From Leeuwenhoekiella nanhaiensis (GTDB lineage: Bacteria; Bacteroidota; Bacteroidia; Flavobacteriales; Flavobacteriaceae): a stretch of 64,000 nucleotides of DNA. The stretch spans positions 1 to 64,000 of the forward strand of contig NZ_KZ319291.1 of assembly GCF_002744755.1 (NCBI RefSeq), read 5' to 3'. Numbering within the stretch: the stretch's first letter is position 1; each line of letters opens with the position of its first letter. Shown in pieces: positions 17,386-26,330 of this stretch. The position numbers and the translations under genes are program-made. The notes beneath the pieces are model-generated. The model saw nothing but the letters and a program-made list of their open reading frames with translations, was not told the DNA's origin and did no database searches.

Positions 17386-19575
17386 ATGGCATTTATTAAA
17401 ACCAAATACAATCGCAGATCATTTCTAAAGGTTTCGGCGGCGGGAGGTGCCGGCCTGATGTTGCAGTTCAGTTGGCTGCGCGGTATGGCTCAGGATACAA
17501 ATCCTGCAGAAGAAGCTTTTGATCTCAACGCATACATACGCGTCAATACAGACGGGACGGTGACTATTTTTTCACCAAATCCGGAAATTGGTCAGAACGT
17601 AAAAACCTCGATGCCGCTTATTGTGGCCGAAGAGCTTGATGTCGCCTGGGATCAGGTACACGTAGAGCAAGCGCCTTTAAATACCGATAAATATCAGGGC
17701 CAAATTGCCGGTGGTAGTCAGTCTATACGCCGCAGCTGGGATGGTCTGCGTATGGCAGGAGCTTCGGCAAGACATCTGTTTTTAGCCGCAGCGGCTAAAA
17801 AATGGGATATCCCTATTGAAGATTTAATCACGGAAGACGGTCAGGTAAAACACCTGCCTACCAATCAGTTTGTGGCCTATCCCGATCTCATTCAGGATGC
17901 TGTGATGATTCCGGTACCGGAAGAAGTAAAACTAAAAGATCCTGCCGACTTTAAACTGATAGGGACTGCGGTTAAAAATGTAGATGGTATGGGCATTGCG
18001 ACAGGTAAGCCGCTTTTTGGTCTTGACTATATGCGTGATGATGCGCTTATCGCAATGCCGATACATCCGCCGGCTTTCGGTCAGAAGCTTAAATCTTTTG
18101 ATGCCACGGCTGCCAAGGCGATGCCGGGAATTCACGATGTATTTACCATCAATACCACGCTGGAGAAACCCCAGTGGTCTGATGTCAATGCGTTTAATGA
18201 GCTCGTAGTCGTGGTAGGTGACAGCACCTGGCAGGTGATGCAGGCTAAAAAAGCCGTTGAGGTAAGCTGGGAGACTGTTGAGGAGCTTGAAGATACTGCC
18301 ACTCACCAGGAGAAGATGGAACAAGTCTTCAGCAGCGGAAATGGAGAAGTGAAGCGTAAGGATGGCGATCCTGATGATGCTTTTGCAAAAGCAGATAAAA
18401 TTGTTGAGGCCAGTTATTACGGTTCGTTTTTAGCTCATAATACGATGGAGCCGATGAACTTTTTTGCCGATGTACAGGCAGATAAAGCTGAGCTGGTTGG
18501 GCCTATTCAAACTCCGGAATCTTTGCGTAAATCAGCTTCGGCACTGTTGAATATTCCGGAAGAAAATATCACTGTCGATATGACACGTATGGGTGGTGGT
18601 TTTGGCCGCCGTTTGTATGGAAATTTCGGACTTGAAGCGGCAGCGATTTCGCAGAAAATAGGCAAACCGGTAAAACTGGTTTACAGCCGCGAAGACGATA
18701 TGACTCAGGGAACCTATCGCCCTTCGTATATGTTGAAGTACCGTGCAGCGCTTGATGCTGATAAGAATTTGATAGGTTTTGAAGTACGCGGCTCGGGAAT
18801 CCCTGAGAGCCCTATTTTTGAAAACCGCTATCCTGCAGGAACCGTAAGTAATTATAAAGCAGAAAATTTTGGAGTGGAAACTGCGATTTCCACCGGAGCC
18901 TGGCGTGCGCCGCGGTCTAATTTTACCGCGGGAGCCGAGCAATCCTTTTTGGACGAGGTTGCTGAAGCAGCAGGTAAAGATCCTATAGATTTCAGACTGG
19001 AGCTTTTTGATAAGGCGATCAGCAATCCGGTAGGGGAGCGCAACGATTACGATCCCGAGCGTTACGCCGGCGTGCTCAAACTGGTAAAAGAAAAAAGCAA
19101 TTGGGGAGCAGAACTCGACGGTGTTTACCGTGGTGTTTCGGCGTATTACTGCCACAACTCCTACGTGGCTCAGGTAATTGATTTGGTTAAAGATGAAGAT
19201 GGCAATCCCGTGATCAAAAAGGTTTGGGCCGCTGTTGACTGCGGAATCGTGGTCAATAAAGAAGGTGCGCTCAACCAGATTGAAGGCGGAATCGTAGACG
19301 GTCTAGGTCACGCGCTGTACAGCCAGCTTACTTTTGAAAAAGGTAAAGCCATGCAGCAAAACTTTAACCGCTACCGACTCATCAAAAACAACGAGGCACC
19401 GGCAGAGATCGAAGTCTTTTTTGTAGAAAACGGTATTGCACCCACCGGTCTTGGTGAGCCCGGTTTACCACCGGTAGCCGGTGCCTTTGCCAACGCGATG
19501 TACAAAGCAACCGGAAAACGCTATTACCGCCAGCCCTATATGATCCTCGATCAGCAGGAGAAGGTATTGGGTTAA
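17386..19575 (+). CDS. iorB: Molybdopterin-binding subunit of IorB-type aldehyde/N-heterocycle oxidase
   Basis: The protein begins with a twin-arginine signal (NRRSFLKVSAAGGAGLMLQF), which fits Tat export of a folded cofactor enzyme to the periplasm. Xanthine-dehydrogenase-family motifs follow: MGGGFGRRL, TGAWRAPRSN, VWAAVDCG and the GLGEPG loop with the expected catalytic Glu691. Its 729 residues match the monomeric IorB type. It hydroxylates an aldehyde or N-heteroaromatic compound; the substrate cannot be predicted. No cytochrome c subunit or maturation factor is adjacent. Confidence 0.92.
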   Translation: MAFIKTKYNRRSFLKVSAAGGAGLMLQFSWLRGMAQDTNPAEEAFDLNAYIRVNTDGTVTIFSPNPEIGQNVKTSMPLIVAEELDVAWDQVHVEQAPLNTDKYQGQIAGGSQSIRRSWDGLRMAGASARHLFLAAAAKKWDIPIEDLITEDGQVKHLPTNQFVAYPDLIQDAVMIPVPEEVKLKDPADFKLIGTAVKNVDGMGIATGKPLFGLDYMRDDALIAMPIHPPAFGQKLKSFDATAAKAMPGIHDVFTINTTLEKPQWSDVNAFNELVVVVGDSTWQVMQAKKAVEVSWETVEELEDTATHQEKMEQVFSSGNGEVKRKDGDPDDAFAKADKIVEASYYGSFLAHNTMEPMNFFADVQADKAELVGPIQTPESLRKSASALLNIPEENITVDMTRMGGGFGRRLYGNFGLEAAAISQKIGKPVKLVYSREDDMTQGTYRPSYMLKYRAALDADKNLIGFEVRGSGIPESPIFENRYPAGTVSNYKAENFGVETAISTGAWRAPRSNFTAGAEQSFLDEVAEAAGKDPIDFRLELFDKAISNPVGERNDYDPERYAGVLKLVKEKSNWGAELDGVYRGVSAYYCHNSYVAQVIDLVKDEDGNPVIKKVWAAVDCGIVVNKEGALNQIEGGIVDGLGHALYSQLTFEKGKAMQQNFNRYRLIKNNEAPAEIEVFFVENGIAPTGLGEPGLPPVAGAFANAMYKATGKRYYRQPYMILDQQEKVLG

Positions 19576-19598
19576 TCAGCAATTTTTACCGGAATTAA

Positions 19599-19633
19599 AA
19601 AGCAAGCGACCCGAAAGGGTCGCTTGTTGTTTT
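19599..19633. terminator. Bidirectional rho-independent terminator
   Basis: A perfect 10-bp stem (19603-19612 with 19617-19626, arm CAAGCGACCC) and a GAAA loop sit between the converging iorB and GH128 genes, with a T-run to the right and an A-run to the left, so it can serve both strands. Confidence 0.85.
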
Positions 19634-19665
19634 AAGGAAATTAGAAAGGTGTTGAGATGCCGTTC

Positions 19666-22600
19666 TTAATCTACAATAACTTTTATAGATTCGGTTTTTG
19701 TGTTTGTAGCAACCTGCACAATATAAATCCCTGAGCTGAATTGCCCCAATGTATTTGTCACGCCATTTGCCAGATTGCCATTACCCAGCAATTGCCCTGT
19801 TATGGTATACAAACGGTAAGAAGCGCTTGCGTCACCTGAATAATTGCAGTAAAGTGTACTGTTAGCACTAAAAAGCTGAATACCTTTATCTGATGAGGAA
19901 TTTTTCTCAGTTCCCAGTCGCTCTGTGTCGGCCAGTTTTTCAATTTCTTCTTTAGGTAATCCGTAATTGAAAATTTTAAACTCGTCATAGCTTATTTGGG
20001 ACAGCGGGTCCGGGTATTGTGATTTCCCCAGATAATTTGCTGTTGTATTCCCAAGATCAGCAGGTTTTAAGGTTACTTCAGCACTTCCAGCAGCATTTCC
20101 GTTGACGTACAGGGTCGCGGTATTTCCGGCCTGTACAATTGCCACGTGCATCCATTCATTTAGGGAGAGCGTGAGATCGGTACTCACCCGGTTTCGGGTG
20201 CCGTCATGTTCAATTTCGTACTGAAATTTTCCACTTCCGTTAGCGGCCTCAAGCGCCATCCAGTTGTCTGTGCCCGTACCAAAATCGAAAACACGATTCC
20301 AGTTTGAAAGCTGATCCAGCTTTATCCAGGTGGATACCGTAAAATCAGTCAGTGCACTTACAACCCCTTCAGGTAACTGAATGTAACCGCCGCCTGTAAG
20401 ATGTATGGCATTTTGCTTAGCACCGGTTTCACGGGTAAAAGTGGTCATCGCCAGGGCGTCTTTCATATTCCAGACATCAAGAACTTTATCGCCTTCACCC
20501 TCAAAATTGAAATAGAGGTGTCTGCCGTCTTGCGGTTTAGCTTCAAAGATCTCGTTGTTTTCCTGTTCACCGGCAGCAGTAAACGGAACTATTTTAAAAA
20601 AATAGGATGTGCCATTCGTGAGATTTTGATCCACATACGGTGTGCCGGTAACCGTGGCTAGGGTTTCAAAATTACCATCAGCCGCATCGGCACGTTTGAT
20701 GTAATAACTTTCATCGTAACGGGCATCCCAAAATAGACTGACCTGGGCATCTGCTGCGCCTATACGAACACCGTTTACAGCATCAGGAATGCTTACTGCC
20801 GGTGTTGTAACGGCCAGTGTTTCTGTAAAAGTACCTGTACCTGCAGTATTTAAAGCTGCTACACGATAGTAATAGGTGGTTGAGGCAGTAAGATTTTCAT
20901 CAATAAACGTCAGTTCTGAAAAATTGCTGGCAATATCCGTATAGGTTCCGTTTGCGATGGCTGCACGCTGTAAAACATACGAACTTGCATTTGCAGGAGC
21001 TTCCCAGTTTAAAGCAATGCGAAACGGAGATAGTGCTTCACCGGTAAAGCCTGTTGGAGCTTGTGGTAATTCTTCTTTTACAAATTGAACGACATTTGAC
21101 CAGGGTGATGCCGTACCATCTTTACCAATAGCGCGTATGCGGTAATCTGCCTTCTCCTGTATACCGTCTTCTTTAGTAAGCACAGTAAAATCTTCGGTCT
21201 CAAAAAATGCCGAAAAGTTTGATTCTCCTTCTAATTTACGTTCTACAACGTATTTAGAAATCAAATCAAAATTGTTGCCGGTCCATTTCAAATCAATGGA
21301 CTTGTAATCATCTGCAACCTCATATTCTAAAACCGGAGCAAGGGGTTTCCAGGTGGTTGTGTATTCATATGCCGTTTTAAAGGCTTTTTCTGAAGCATTA
21401 GCTGCATAGTATTGTCCGGCAGGGGTTAATACCACTTTGATGGTACCGCTATCGCCTTCCCAGCTGGCCACAACAGGAGCGGTTTTTAACCATTCGTAAT
21501 TTGTGTGATTTGGATTTCGTGATCTGAAAGCGTCGTCAATGGTCACAAACATAGCCCGTGCATCTTCTACCCAATTGTAAATGGAATAGCGTTCTACATA
21601 ATCGGTATTGTCAAGCAGATCTAGAATTGCGATGAGGTCATTTTTGTGTTTTTGGGCGTTGGCGTCAGTCAAAACCTGAGGGCCATCCGGAAAATTATTA
21701 CCTGTCCAGTTTGCTCCTATATTCCATTCGGTAATCCATAAGGGTCTTTTATATCGGTTGTAGATGTTTTGTAGATCGCTTGCCCACTGGCTCGGAGATT
21801 TGTACCAATAGCAGTGTATGGCCATATAATCTACCCGGTAATTTCGGGCTTCGGCCTGTTGCATAAAATCACCCAGCCAGGGATTAAAAGGATCTGAGGT
21901 TGCGGGAGAACCCAGTCTGAGACCAGACTGAAGTAATCCCGGCCAGCCGTCAATTGCTCCCTGTACATCTAAATTAGCCTGATCGGGACGATCCGGTTCG
22001 TTATAACCCAGAAGATGCGTATAGCCTTCTTTAGTATTCGCCGGCCCCAGGTCTGGCCACCAGCGTGTTTGACGAATAGGAACGTATTCAATATTTGGAG
22101 AGCTGTTTAAGCCCGTATTCCAGTTGTAATACCAGGTGATATCAAGTGCGGCCTGTTCGGCATCACCTCCACCGGCAAGACCTTTTTTGCTTACTTCGTG
22201 CCATTTCATTGTGCGTATAAAAGAAACGGTCCCATACAAGTACGGTTGTAAAACCGGAATTTCGAGATCTTCGTCTTCCGCAATAAAAACCCGGCTGTAG
22301 CCTGTACCGTTTGCATTAGAAGCCAGAGTAGCCATAAAGCCTTTCTTCAGCTTGAGAGACTTAATTTTATTATCCAGATCGCCCAGATTGTTATGTGGAG
22401 TCACAGTCACGAAGGTTTGAGACTGTCCGCCATAATTTTCTTCGGTGTAGACGGTAAGCGGACTGTAATCTGAAGCATACGTTGTCAACCGGCTGCCTGC
22501 ACCTGATGCGCTTACCGAAACATTTGTACCTTCAACAGCGTTGGCCCCGTCTACACGTATAAATTGTAAAACCGAAGCTATAACTTCCGAAGGGCGAAGC

Positions 22601-24366
22601 TTGTCAAAATACACAACAGCATCATCACTGATATTAAGCCGCGCATTGATGAGGGGATTTACCGGGTTACTGAGGTGCAACCGGGTATTACCTGTGAGAT
22701 TTAAGTTGGTTTTAGCATAACTTATGGAGCTTAGGTTTTGACTAGTGATTGTTTGCTCTACCGTTGAAGGAGCAGAGACCGGAGTGGGAGCGAAGGTGTC
22801 TGCCTCAAAGCTGATGTAATCTAAAGTTGCATTGAGTGTCCCTTCATTATGATTTCTTCCGATGATGAGCTCTTCAGTTTCTTTTTTCAATACTGAAAGA
22901 TTGGCAAGTCCAAAGCTTCCTGACGCTGCCTCAACAATTAGAAAAAAGGTACCGTCTGCCGAAGGTGTAAAGGTAAGCGCCTGGGTTTTTAGGCGGTCTG
23001 AAACCGGAAAGGAGGTTGTTTTTAAAACAGAGCTCCCGTCTGGATTGCCGGCAATACTCCAGGTCAAATCGCTTGTGGTTCCGTTGAGGCCTTCCGCAAG
23101 AGCTGAAAATTCATAGGTTTGATCAGCCTGCAAGTCTATAGGAAAGGAAAACTTGCGCGTACCGGAAACATTTTCCCAGTTGAGGGCTAAAATACGCCCT
23201 TCAAAATTACCGTCGTCTTCTTCGAGAAGGTGCCCTGATGTAACATCAAGATAGCGAACTCCAGCTGTGCTGTTTGCTGTAGCCCAGTTTACACCGGCAT
23301 CGGTACTTGCCCAGCCATATTGGTCAGGACTGCCTTTCTGATCAATGGCCAGACCATCCCATTTGTTAATCAGGTCGCTTGACTTGAGTTGGAGTTGCCC
23401 AATACCGTACAGCCCCCAGTCGCCGGTAATGGTCAGATAGTGTTTGCCACTAGCGGGTGCAGTAAAGGCGAGCTTACCCTCTCTAAGTCTAAAATTAGCA
23501 GCAGTAGTATAGCTTTCTGAGAAGAGTCGGTTTGTTCCTGCCTGGTCTGAAGAGATAGCTACCTGCAATTTGGCACCGGGGGACGTATTAGCGACAAGCT
23601 CATATAACCATGAAAACTCGTAAGAAGCTCCTACCTTAAGATCTATGGGATAGCTGTAGGTTGAGGTACTGTAATCATTACCATCCCAGCGGATATACAT
23701 CAGGCGTCCGTTAAAGGTTGAACCGTCGCTGTCCAGAACATGTCCCGAAGATAAATCCATATACCTTACACCAGAGCCGGCGTTTGCGGTATTGAAAATC
23801 GAAGTGATTTGATTGTTGCTCCATCCGTAGTCTGTGGGTTTGCCCGAGTTGTTACCGGGTGTTCCGGCCCAGGCACCCAAAAGATTATCAGGGCCGTAAG
23901 TCACAGGGTTTGCACTATCAGAACCCGAAATCTGCTCTAATTTTTGAGAAGTTAAATAATATCCGTCCAGATAAATGTGAAGGTCATCACCGTCTACTAT
24001 ATAACGATAAGTTTGCTTCTGAGCATTATCTACCGAAAGGCTGAGATTTTGTGGAGCATTCAGGTCTGTCGTTAGGTTTAATTCAGTTTTAGAAAGACTG
24101 GTTCTAAAACCCCTTCCCAATTTGTTTTTGTAAAATACATCAAGGCCTCTGCCTGTCGCCGCGTCAATCTGTGCCGGAAATTCAAGACTGAAATGAGAAG
24201 CATTTTGCGTGTGGAGCTTCACGGTATCTTTGGAGCTGTCAAATACTGCTTGTGTACGCAGATTTTCATTGAGACTGCTCTGCACCGGGAATGCAGGGAC
24301 CTGAGCACGAAGGTTGGTCAGACTAAGCGTAATTATGACTAATAGGAAAAGGTAATGTTGTTTCAT
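19666..24366 (-). CDS. Secreted multidomain GH128-type glycoside hydrolase with T9SS sorting domain
   Basis: The 1566-residue protein has a signal peptide and a beta-rich N-terminal domain, then two related ~170-residue modules (about 163-335 and 336-495; both contain DxYGW, GVRY.D..SGH and a YP/FPIDL segment). A beta/gamma-crystallin-like module follows (about 635-705: YTEENYGGQSQTF). The catalytic domain (about 715-1000) resembles GH128, an endo-beta-1,3-glucanase family, with Glu790 in GYNEPD and Glu880 in ITEW as acid/base and nucleophile. Three fibronectin-III-like domains, a LamG-like domain (about 1300-1470) and a T9SS type A sorting domain complete it. The arrangement points to surface or secreted beta-glucan degradation. 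Confidence 0.88.
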   Translation of the reverse strand: MKQHYLFLLVIITLSLTNLRAQVPAFPVQSSLNENLRTQAVFDSSKDTVKLHTQNASHFSLEFPAQIDAATGRGLDVFYKNKLGRGFRTSLSKTELNLTTDLNAPQNLSLSVDNAQKQTYRYIVDGDDLHIYLDGYYLTSQKLEQISGSDSANPVTYGPDNLLGAWAGTPGNNSGKPTDYGWSNNQITSIFNTANAGSGVRYMDLSSGHVLDSDGSTFNGRLMYIRWDGNDYSTSTYSYPIDLKVGASYEFSWLYELVANTSPGAKLQVAISSDQAGTNRLFSESYTTAANFRLREGKLAFTAPASGKHYLTITGDWGLYGIGQLQLKSSDLINKWDGLAIDQKGSPDQYGWASTDAGVNWATANSTAGVRYLDVTSGHLLEEDDGNFEGRILALNWENVSGTRKFSFPIDLQADQTYEFSALAEGLNGTTSDLTWSIAGNPDGSSVLKTTSFPVSDRLKTQALTFTPSADGTFFLIVEAASGSFGLANLSVLKKETEELIIGRNHNEGTLNATLDYISFEADTFAPTPVSAPSTVEQTITSQNLSSISYAKTNLNLTGNTRLHLSNPVNPLINARLNISDDAVVYFDKLRPSEVIASVLQFIRVDGANAVEGTNVSVSASGAGSRLTTYASDYSPLTVYTEENYGGQSQTFVTVTPHNNLGDLDNKIKSLKLKKGFMATLASNANGTGYSRVFIAEDEDLEIPVLQPYLYGTVSFIRTMKWHEVSKKGLAGGGDAEQAALDITWYYNWNTGLNSSPNIEYVPIRQTRWWPDLGPANTKEGYTHLLGYNEPDRPDQANLDVQGAIDGWPGLLQSGLRLGSPATSDPFNPWLGDFMQQAEARNYRVDYMAIHCYWYKSPSQWASDLQNIYNRYKRPLWITEWNIGANWTGNNFPDGPQVLTDANAQKHKNDLIAILDLLDNTDYVERYSIYNWVEDARAMFVTIDDAFRSRNPNHTNYEWLKTAPVVASWEGDSGTIKVVLTPAGQYYAANASEKAFKTAYEYTTTWKPLAPVLEYEVADDYKSIDLKWTGNNFDLISKYVVERKLEGESNFSAFFETEDFTVLTKEDGIQEKADYRIRAIGKDGTASPWSNVVQFVKEELPQAPTGFTGEALSPFRIALNWEAPANASSYVLQRAAIANGTYTDIASNFSELTFIDENLTASTTYYYRVAALNTAGTGTFTETLAVTTPAVSIPDAVNGVRIGAADAQVSLFWDARYDESYYIKRADAADGNFETLATVTGTPYVDQNLTNGTSYFFKIVPFTAAGEQENNEIFEAKPQDGRHLYFNFEGEGDKVLDVWNMKDALAMTTFTRETGAKQNAIHLTGGGYIQLPEGVVSALTDFTVSTWIKLDQLSNWNRVFDFGTGTDNWMALEAANGSGKFQYEIEHDGTRNRVSTDLTLSLNEWMHVAIVQAGNTATLYVNGNAAGSAEVTLKPADLGNTTANYLGKSQYPDPLSQISYDEFKIFNYGLPKEEIEKLADTERLGTEKNSSSDKGIQLFSANSTLYCNYSGDASASYRLYTITGQLLGNGNLANGVTNTLGQFSSGIYIVQVATNTKTESIKVIVD

Positions 24367-24676
24367 AGGTTATAGTTGTTAGCGAAATCGATATCGTAAA
24401 AAAGCAATGGTTGAGCTTTTAGTTTGTTTGGTATACAAGTTTCTTAAAATGGCGGCTTTTATTCAGGGGGTATTTGGGGTAAACTAGAGGGGTAAAGTGT
24501 TCAACACACATTTATTTTAGGGACAGACCTGATATAGGGGCTATGCTGACTCCAGAATTGTTTTTTGAATGGTTGTAAGATTCTCTTTCAGGAAATTAAA
24601 AATCTGTTGTAAAAGCTTGTTATCTTTAGAATAGCGTAAAGCCTTGATATTTAATTAACCAAAAGCAAGAACTGAA
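24367..24676. other. Divergent intergenic region, 310 bp
   Basis: It separates the GH128 gene from the VOC gene. It contains a G-rich run (24463-24493) and a possible -7 element TATCTTTA (24620-24627, 7/8 match) about 50 bp before the VOC start. I see no ORF, repeat or strong hairpin. Confidence 0.5.
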
Positions 24677-25120
24677 ATGGCATCAATCAACCCATACATT
24701 CATTTTGACGGCAATGCCGAGGAAGCCTTTGTATTTTATAAATCTATTTTTGGAGGAGACTTTGCCATGCTGATGCGCTTTAAAGACGTGCCTGCAAATC
24801 CTGATTTTCCCATAGATGATGCAGATGGCAACCGCATCATGCACATCGCATTACCCATAGGTAAAAGTGATATCCTGATGGCCAGTGATATTCATCCCGG
24901 ACTGGGGCCTTTAAATCATCGGGAAAACCGAAGTAAAATTTCGATTAGTGCCGAAACTCTTGAGGAGGCCGAAAAGTTATTTAAGGGTCTGTCTGAAGCA
25001 GGCGAGGTAGAAGTTCCTTTTGCTGAAAGCTTCTGGGGTTCTCATTTTGGAATGTTTCGGGATAAATATGGGATCGAGTGGATGATTGATTACGACCCAA
25101 AGTATCGGGGCGAGGGATGA
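24677..25120 (+). CDS. VOC-family (PhnB/glyoxalase-like) protein
   Basis: A 147-residue cytoplasmic protein with the PhnB-like start INPYIHFDGNAEEAFVFYKSIFGG and the paired beta-alpha-beta-beta-beta units of the vicinal oxygen chelate superfamily. The ending (FGMFRDKYGIEWMIDYD) is typical of this family. Members include metal-dependent enzymes and many uncharacterised proteins, so no substrate is assigned. It appears monocistronic. Confidence 0.85.
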   Translation: MASINPYIHFDGNAEEAFVFYKSIFGGDFAMLMRFKDVPANPDFPIDDADGNRIMHIALPIGKSDILMASDIHPGLGPLNHRENRSKISISAETLEEAEKLFKGLSEAGEVEVPFAESFWGSHFGMFRDKYGIEWMIDYDPKYRGEG

Positions 25121-25201
25121 TAACCGGTAAACCTGTTCATTTTTCCCGATTATTAGTGATCTAAATTTTTTTGAACTTAAAAATTAGTGGCAGAATCCCT
25201 A

Positions 25202-25573
25202 CTAAGGTATTTCCTTAATTAGAATGGTATCGGCCTTAATAGTAAGTTCATAAAGGTCTGAAATGGGCCATCCATTGATGTAATATCCAAATCTTTTGAG
25301 ATGTTGCTCATCATTGATCCTGAATGAAAGGAAGTATGACCCATCTGTTTTTGGGACATGGCTCATATCGATTTGGTAATCCAGATTTTGATTGGGTTTA
25401 AGACCAGTTACTTTATCCGGATTTTGATTGGGTTCAATACTTAAGGAATCAATCTGAAAAGTGGTGTCGTTTTTAATTTGGAAGTTGACGGTAGTCTTAT
25501 TTTCGCAACCGGAACAGCATACTATAATTAAAATTAAAATAGATAGGTAGGTTTTAAGCATTGTTTTTTCCAT
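25202..25573 (-). CDS. Small putative lipoprotein
   Basis: A short protein with a hydrophobic N-terminus (LSILILIIVCCSGC) ending in a lipobox-like cysteine, then a ~100-residue beta-rich region (NFQIKNDTTFQIDSLSI...). Two ATG codons are possible (25573 or 25561); the second gives a tighter signal peptide. I do not recognise the family. It marks the left edge of an accessory stretch reaching to about 28880. Confidence 0.6.
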   Translation of the reverse strand: MEKTMLKTYLSILILIIVCCSGCENKTTVNFQIKNDTTFQIDSLSIEPNQNPDKVTGLKPNQNLDYQIDMSHVPKTDGSYFLSFRINDEQHLKRFGYYINGWPISDLYELTIKADTILIKEIP

Positions 25574-25661
25574 AATTGATATTCGGAAATATGTGATTGT
25601 ATGTGCGTAAACATACTCAAACTAGTTATTAAATCACAGTCTTAGTTATTTAAAAGTTCTT

Positions 25662-25946
25662 TCAAAGTATATTCTTCATATCCTGCCGACCTATAATGGT
25701 CATGATCTCAACAGTATCAGTATTGATTCTATAGTATATGGTATCTACTCCGCAAACACAACGTCTGTATCCTTTTTTAATACGATCTACCGCTTCAAAA
25801 GCATATGGATTTTCACTAATGCGATCAAAATATTCAAAGAAGCGGTTATAATACTGTTCAGCCTGTGTACTGCCGAATTTATAAACGCCGTATCTGTAAA
25901 TGCGAATTAAATCTTCTTTAGCCGTATTACTAAGCCTGTAATTCAT
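25662..25946 (-). CDS. RelE/ParE-family toxin
   Basis: At 94 residues it has the ParE toxin layout: MNYRLSNTAKEDLIRIYRYG, a helical GSTQAEQYYNRFFEYFDRI, YAFEAVDRIKKGYRRCVCG and a C-terminal IYYRI...VEIMTIIGRQD strand segment. ParE toxins act on DNA gyrase; RelE relatives cleave mRNA. The sequence suits the ParE branch, but the target is inferred. It starts 1 bp after the antitoxin stop, so the two are one operon. Confidence 0.88.
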   Translation of the reverse strand: MNYRLSNTAKEDLIRIYRYGVYKFGSTQAEQYYNRFFEYFDRISENPYAFEAVDRIKKGYRRCVCGVDTIYYRINTDTVEIMTIIGRQDMKNIL

Positions 25947-25947
25947 C

Positions 25948-26181
25948 TTAATCAGAAGACTTAGCCTGAGCTAATATATCTTGTTTACTGTCGGTTGTAA
26001 AACCACTGCGTTCGGCTTCATCGAGTTTTGTTCGTATCCAGTCTATCTCAGCTTGCTGTTTGCGGGCTTGCCTAACAAGGTCATTGATCAATTCACTTTT
26101 ACTGGTGTATTCCTGTGAGTCAACCTGTTCTTTTAACCAGTCATCATTGGGTTTTGTAAAGGAAATACTTTGACGTGCCAT
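25948..26181 (-). CDS. ParD-like antitoxin (ribbon-helix-helix)
   Basis: The ATG at 26181 gives a 77-residue protein starting MARQSISFTKPNDDWLKEQV, the usual ParD/RHH start; a longer in-frame version from 26244 would add 21 residues unlike this family and run into the upstream repeat. The N-terminal RHH should bind the operon promoter, and the charged C-terminus should neutralise the toxin encoded 1 bp downstream. A short inverted repeat, TCAA..TTGA (26186-26195), lies just upstream and could be part of an operator. Confidence 0.85.
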   Translation of the reverse strand: MARQSISFTKPNDDWLKEQVDSQEYTSKSELINDLVRQARKQQAEIDWIRTKLDEAERSGFTTDSKQDILAQAKSSD

Positions 26182-26250
26182 AATATCAAGTTTGATGTAA
26201 ATATACACCAATTCTGCATCAGAATATTGAAAAGGATACATCACCTGCCG

Positions 26251-26317
26251 CTCCTGCGCGATTGTATCGCGCTGAGTTTATTCAAGCTTCTTATGTATAA
26301 TATAATCGTGCGGTAAC
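26251..26317. repeat. Palindromic island repeat, copy B
   Basis: This ~67-bp element contains the hairpin GCGCGATTGTATCGCGC (26256-26272, 7-bp arms, TGT loop). It shares a 22-bp identical left block and a 14-bp identical right block (ending ATCGTGCGG) with copy A at 27069-27136. It lies just downstream, in transcription terms, of the 203-residue ORF. Confidence 0.85.
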
Positions 26318-26330
26318 TGATGAAAGCTAA

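Noticed and set aside
18532-19155. 207-codon frame on the minus strand opposite iorB
   Set aside because: It is the antisense shadow of a well-conserved molybdenum hydroxylase gene, with low-complexity Ile/Arg/Tyr-rich content and no family resemblance.
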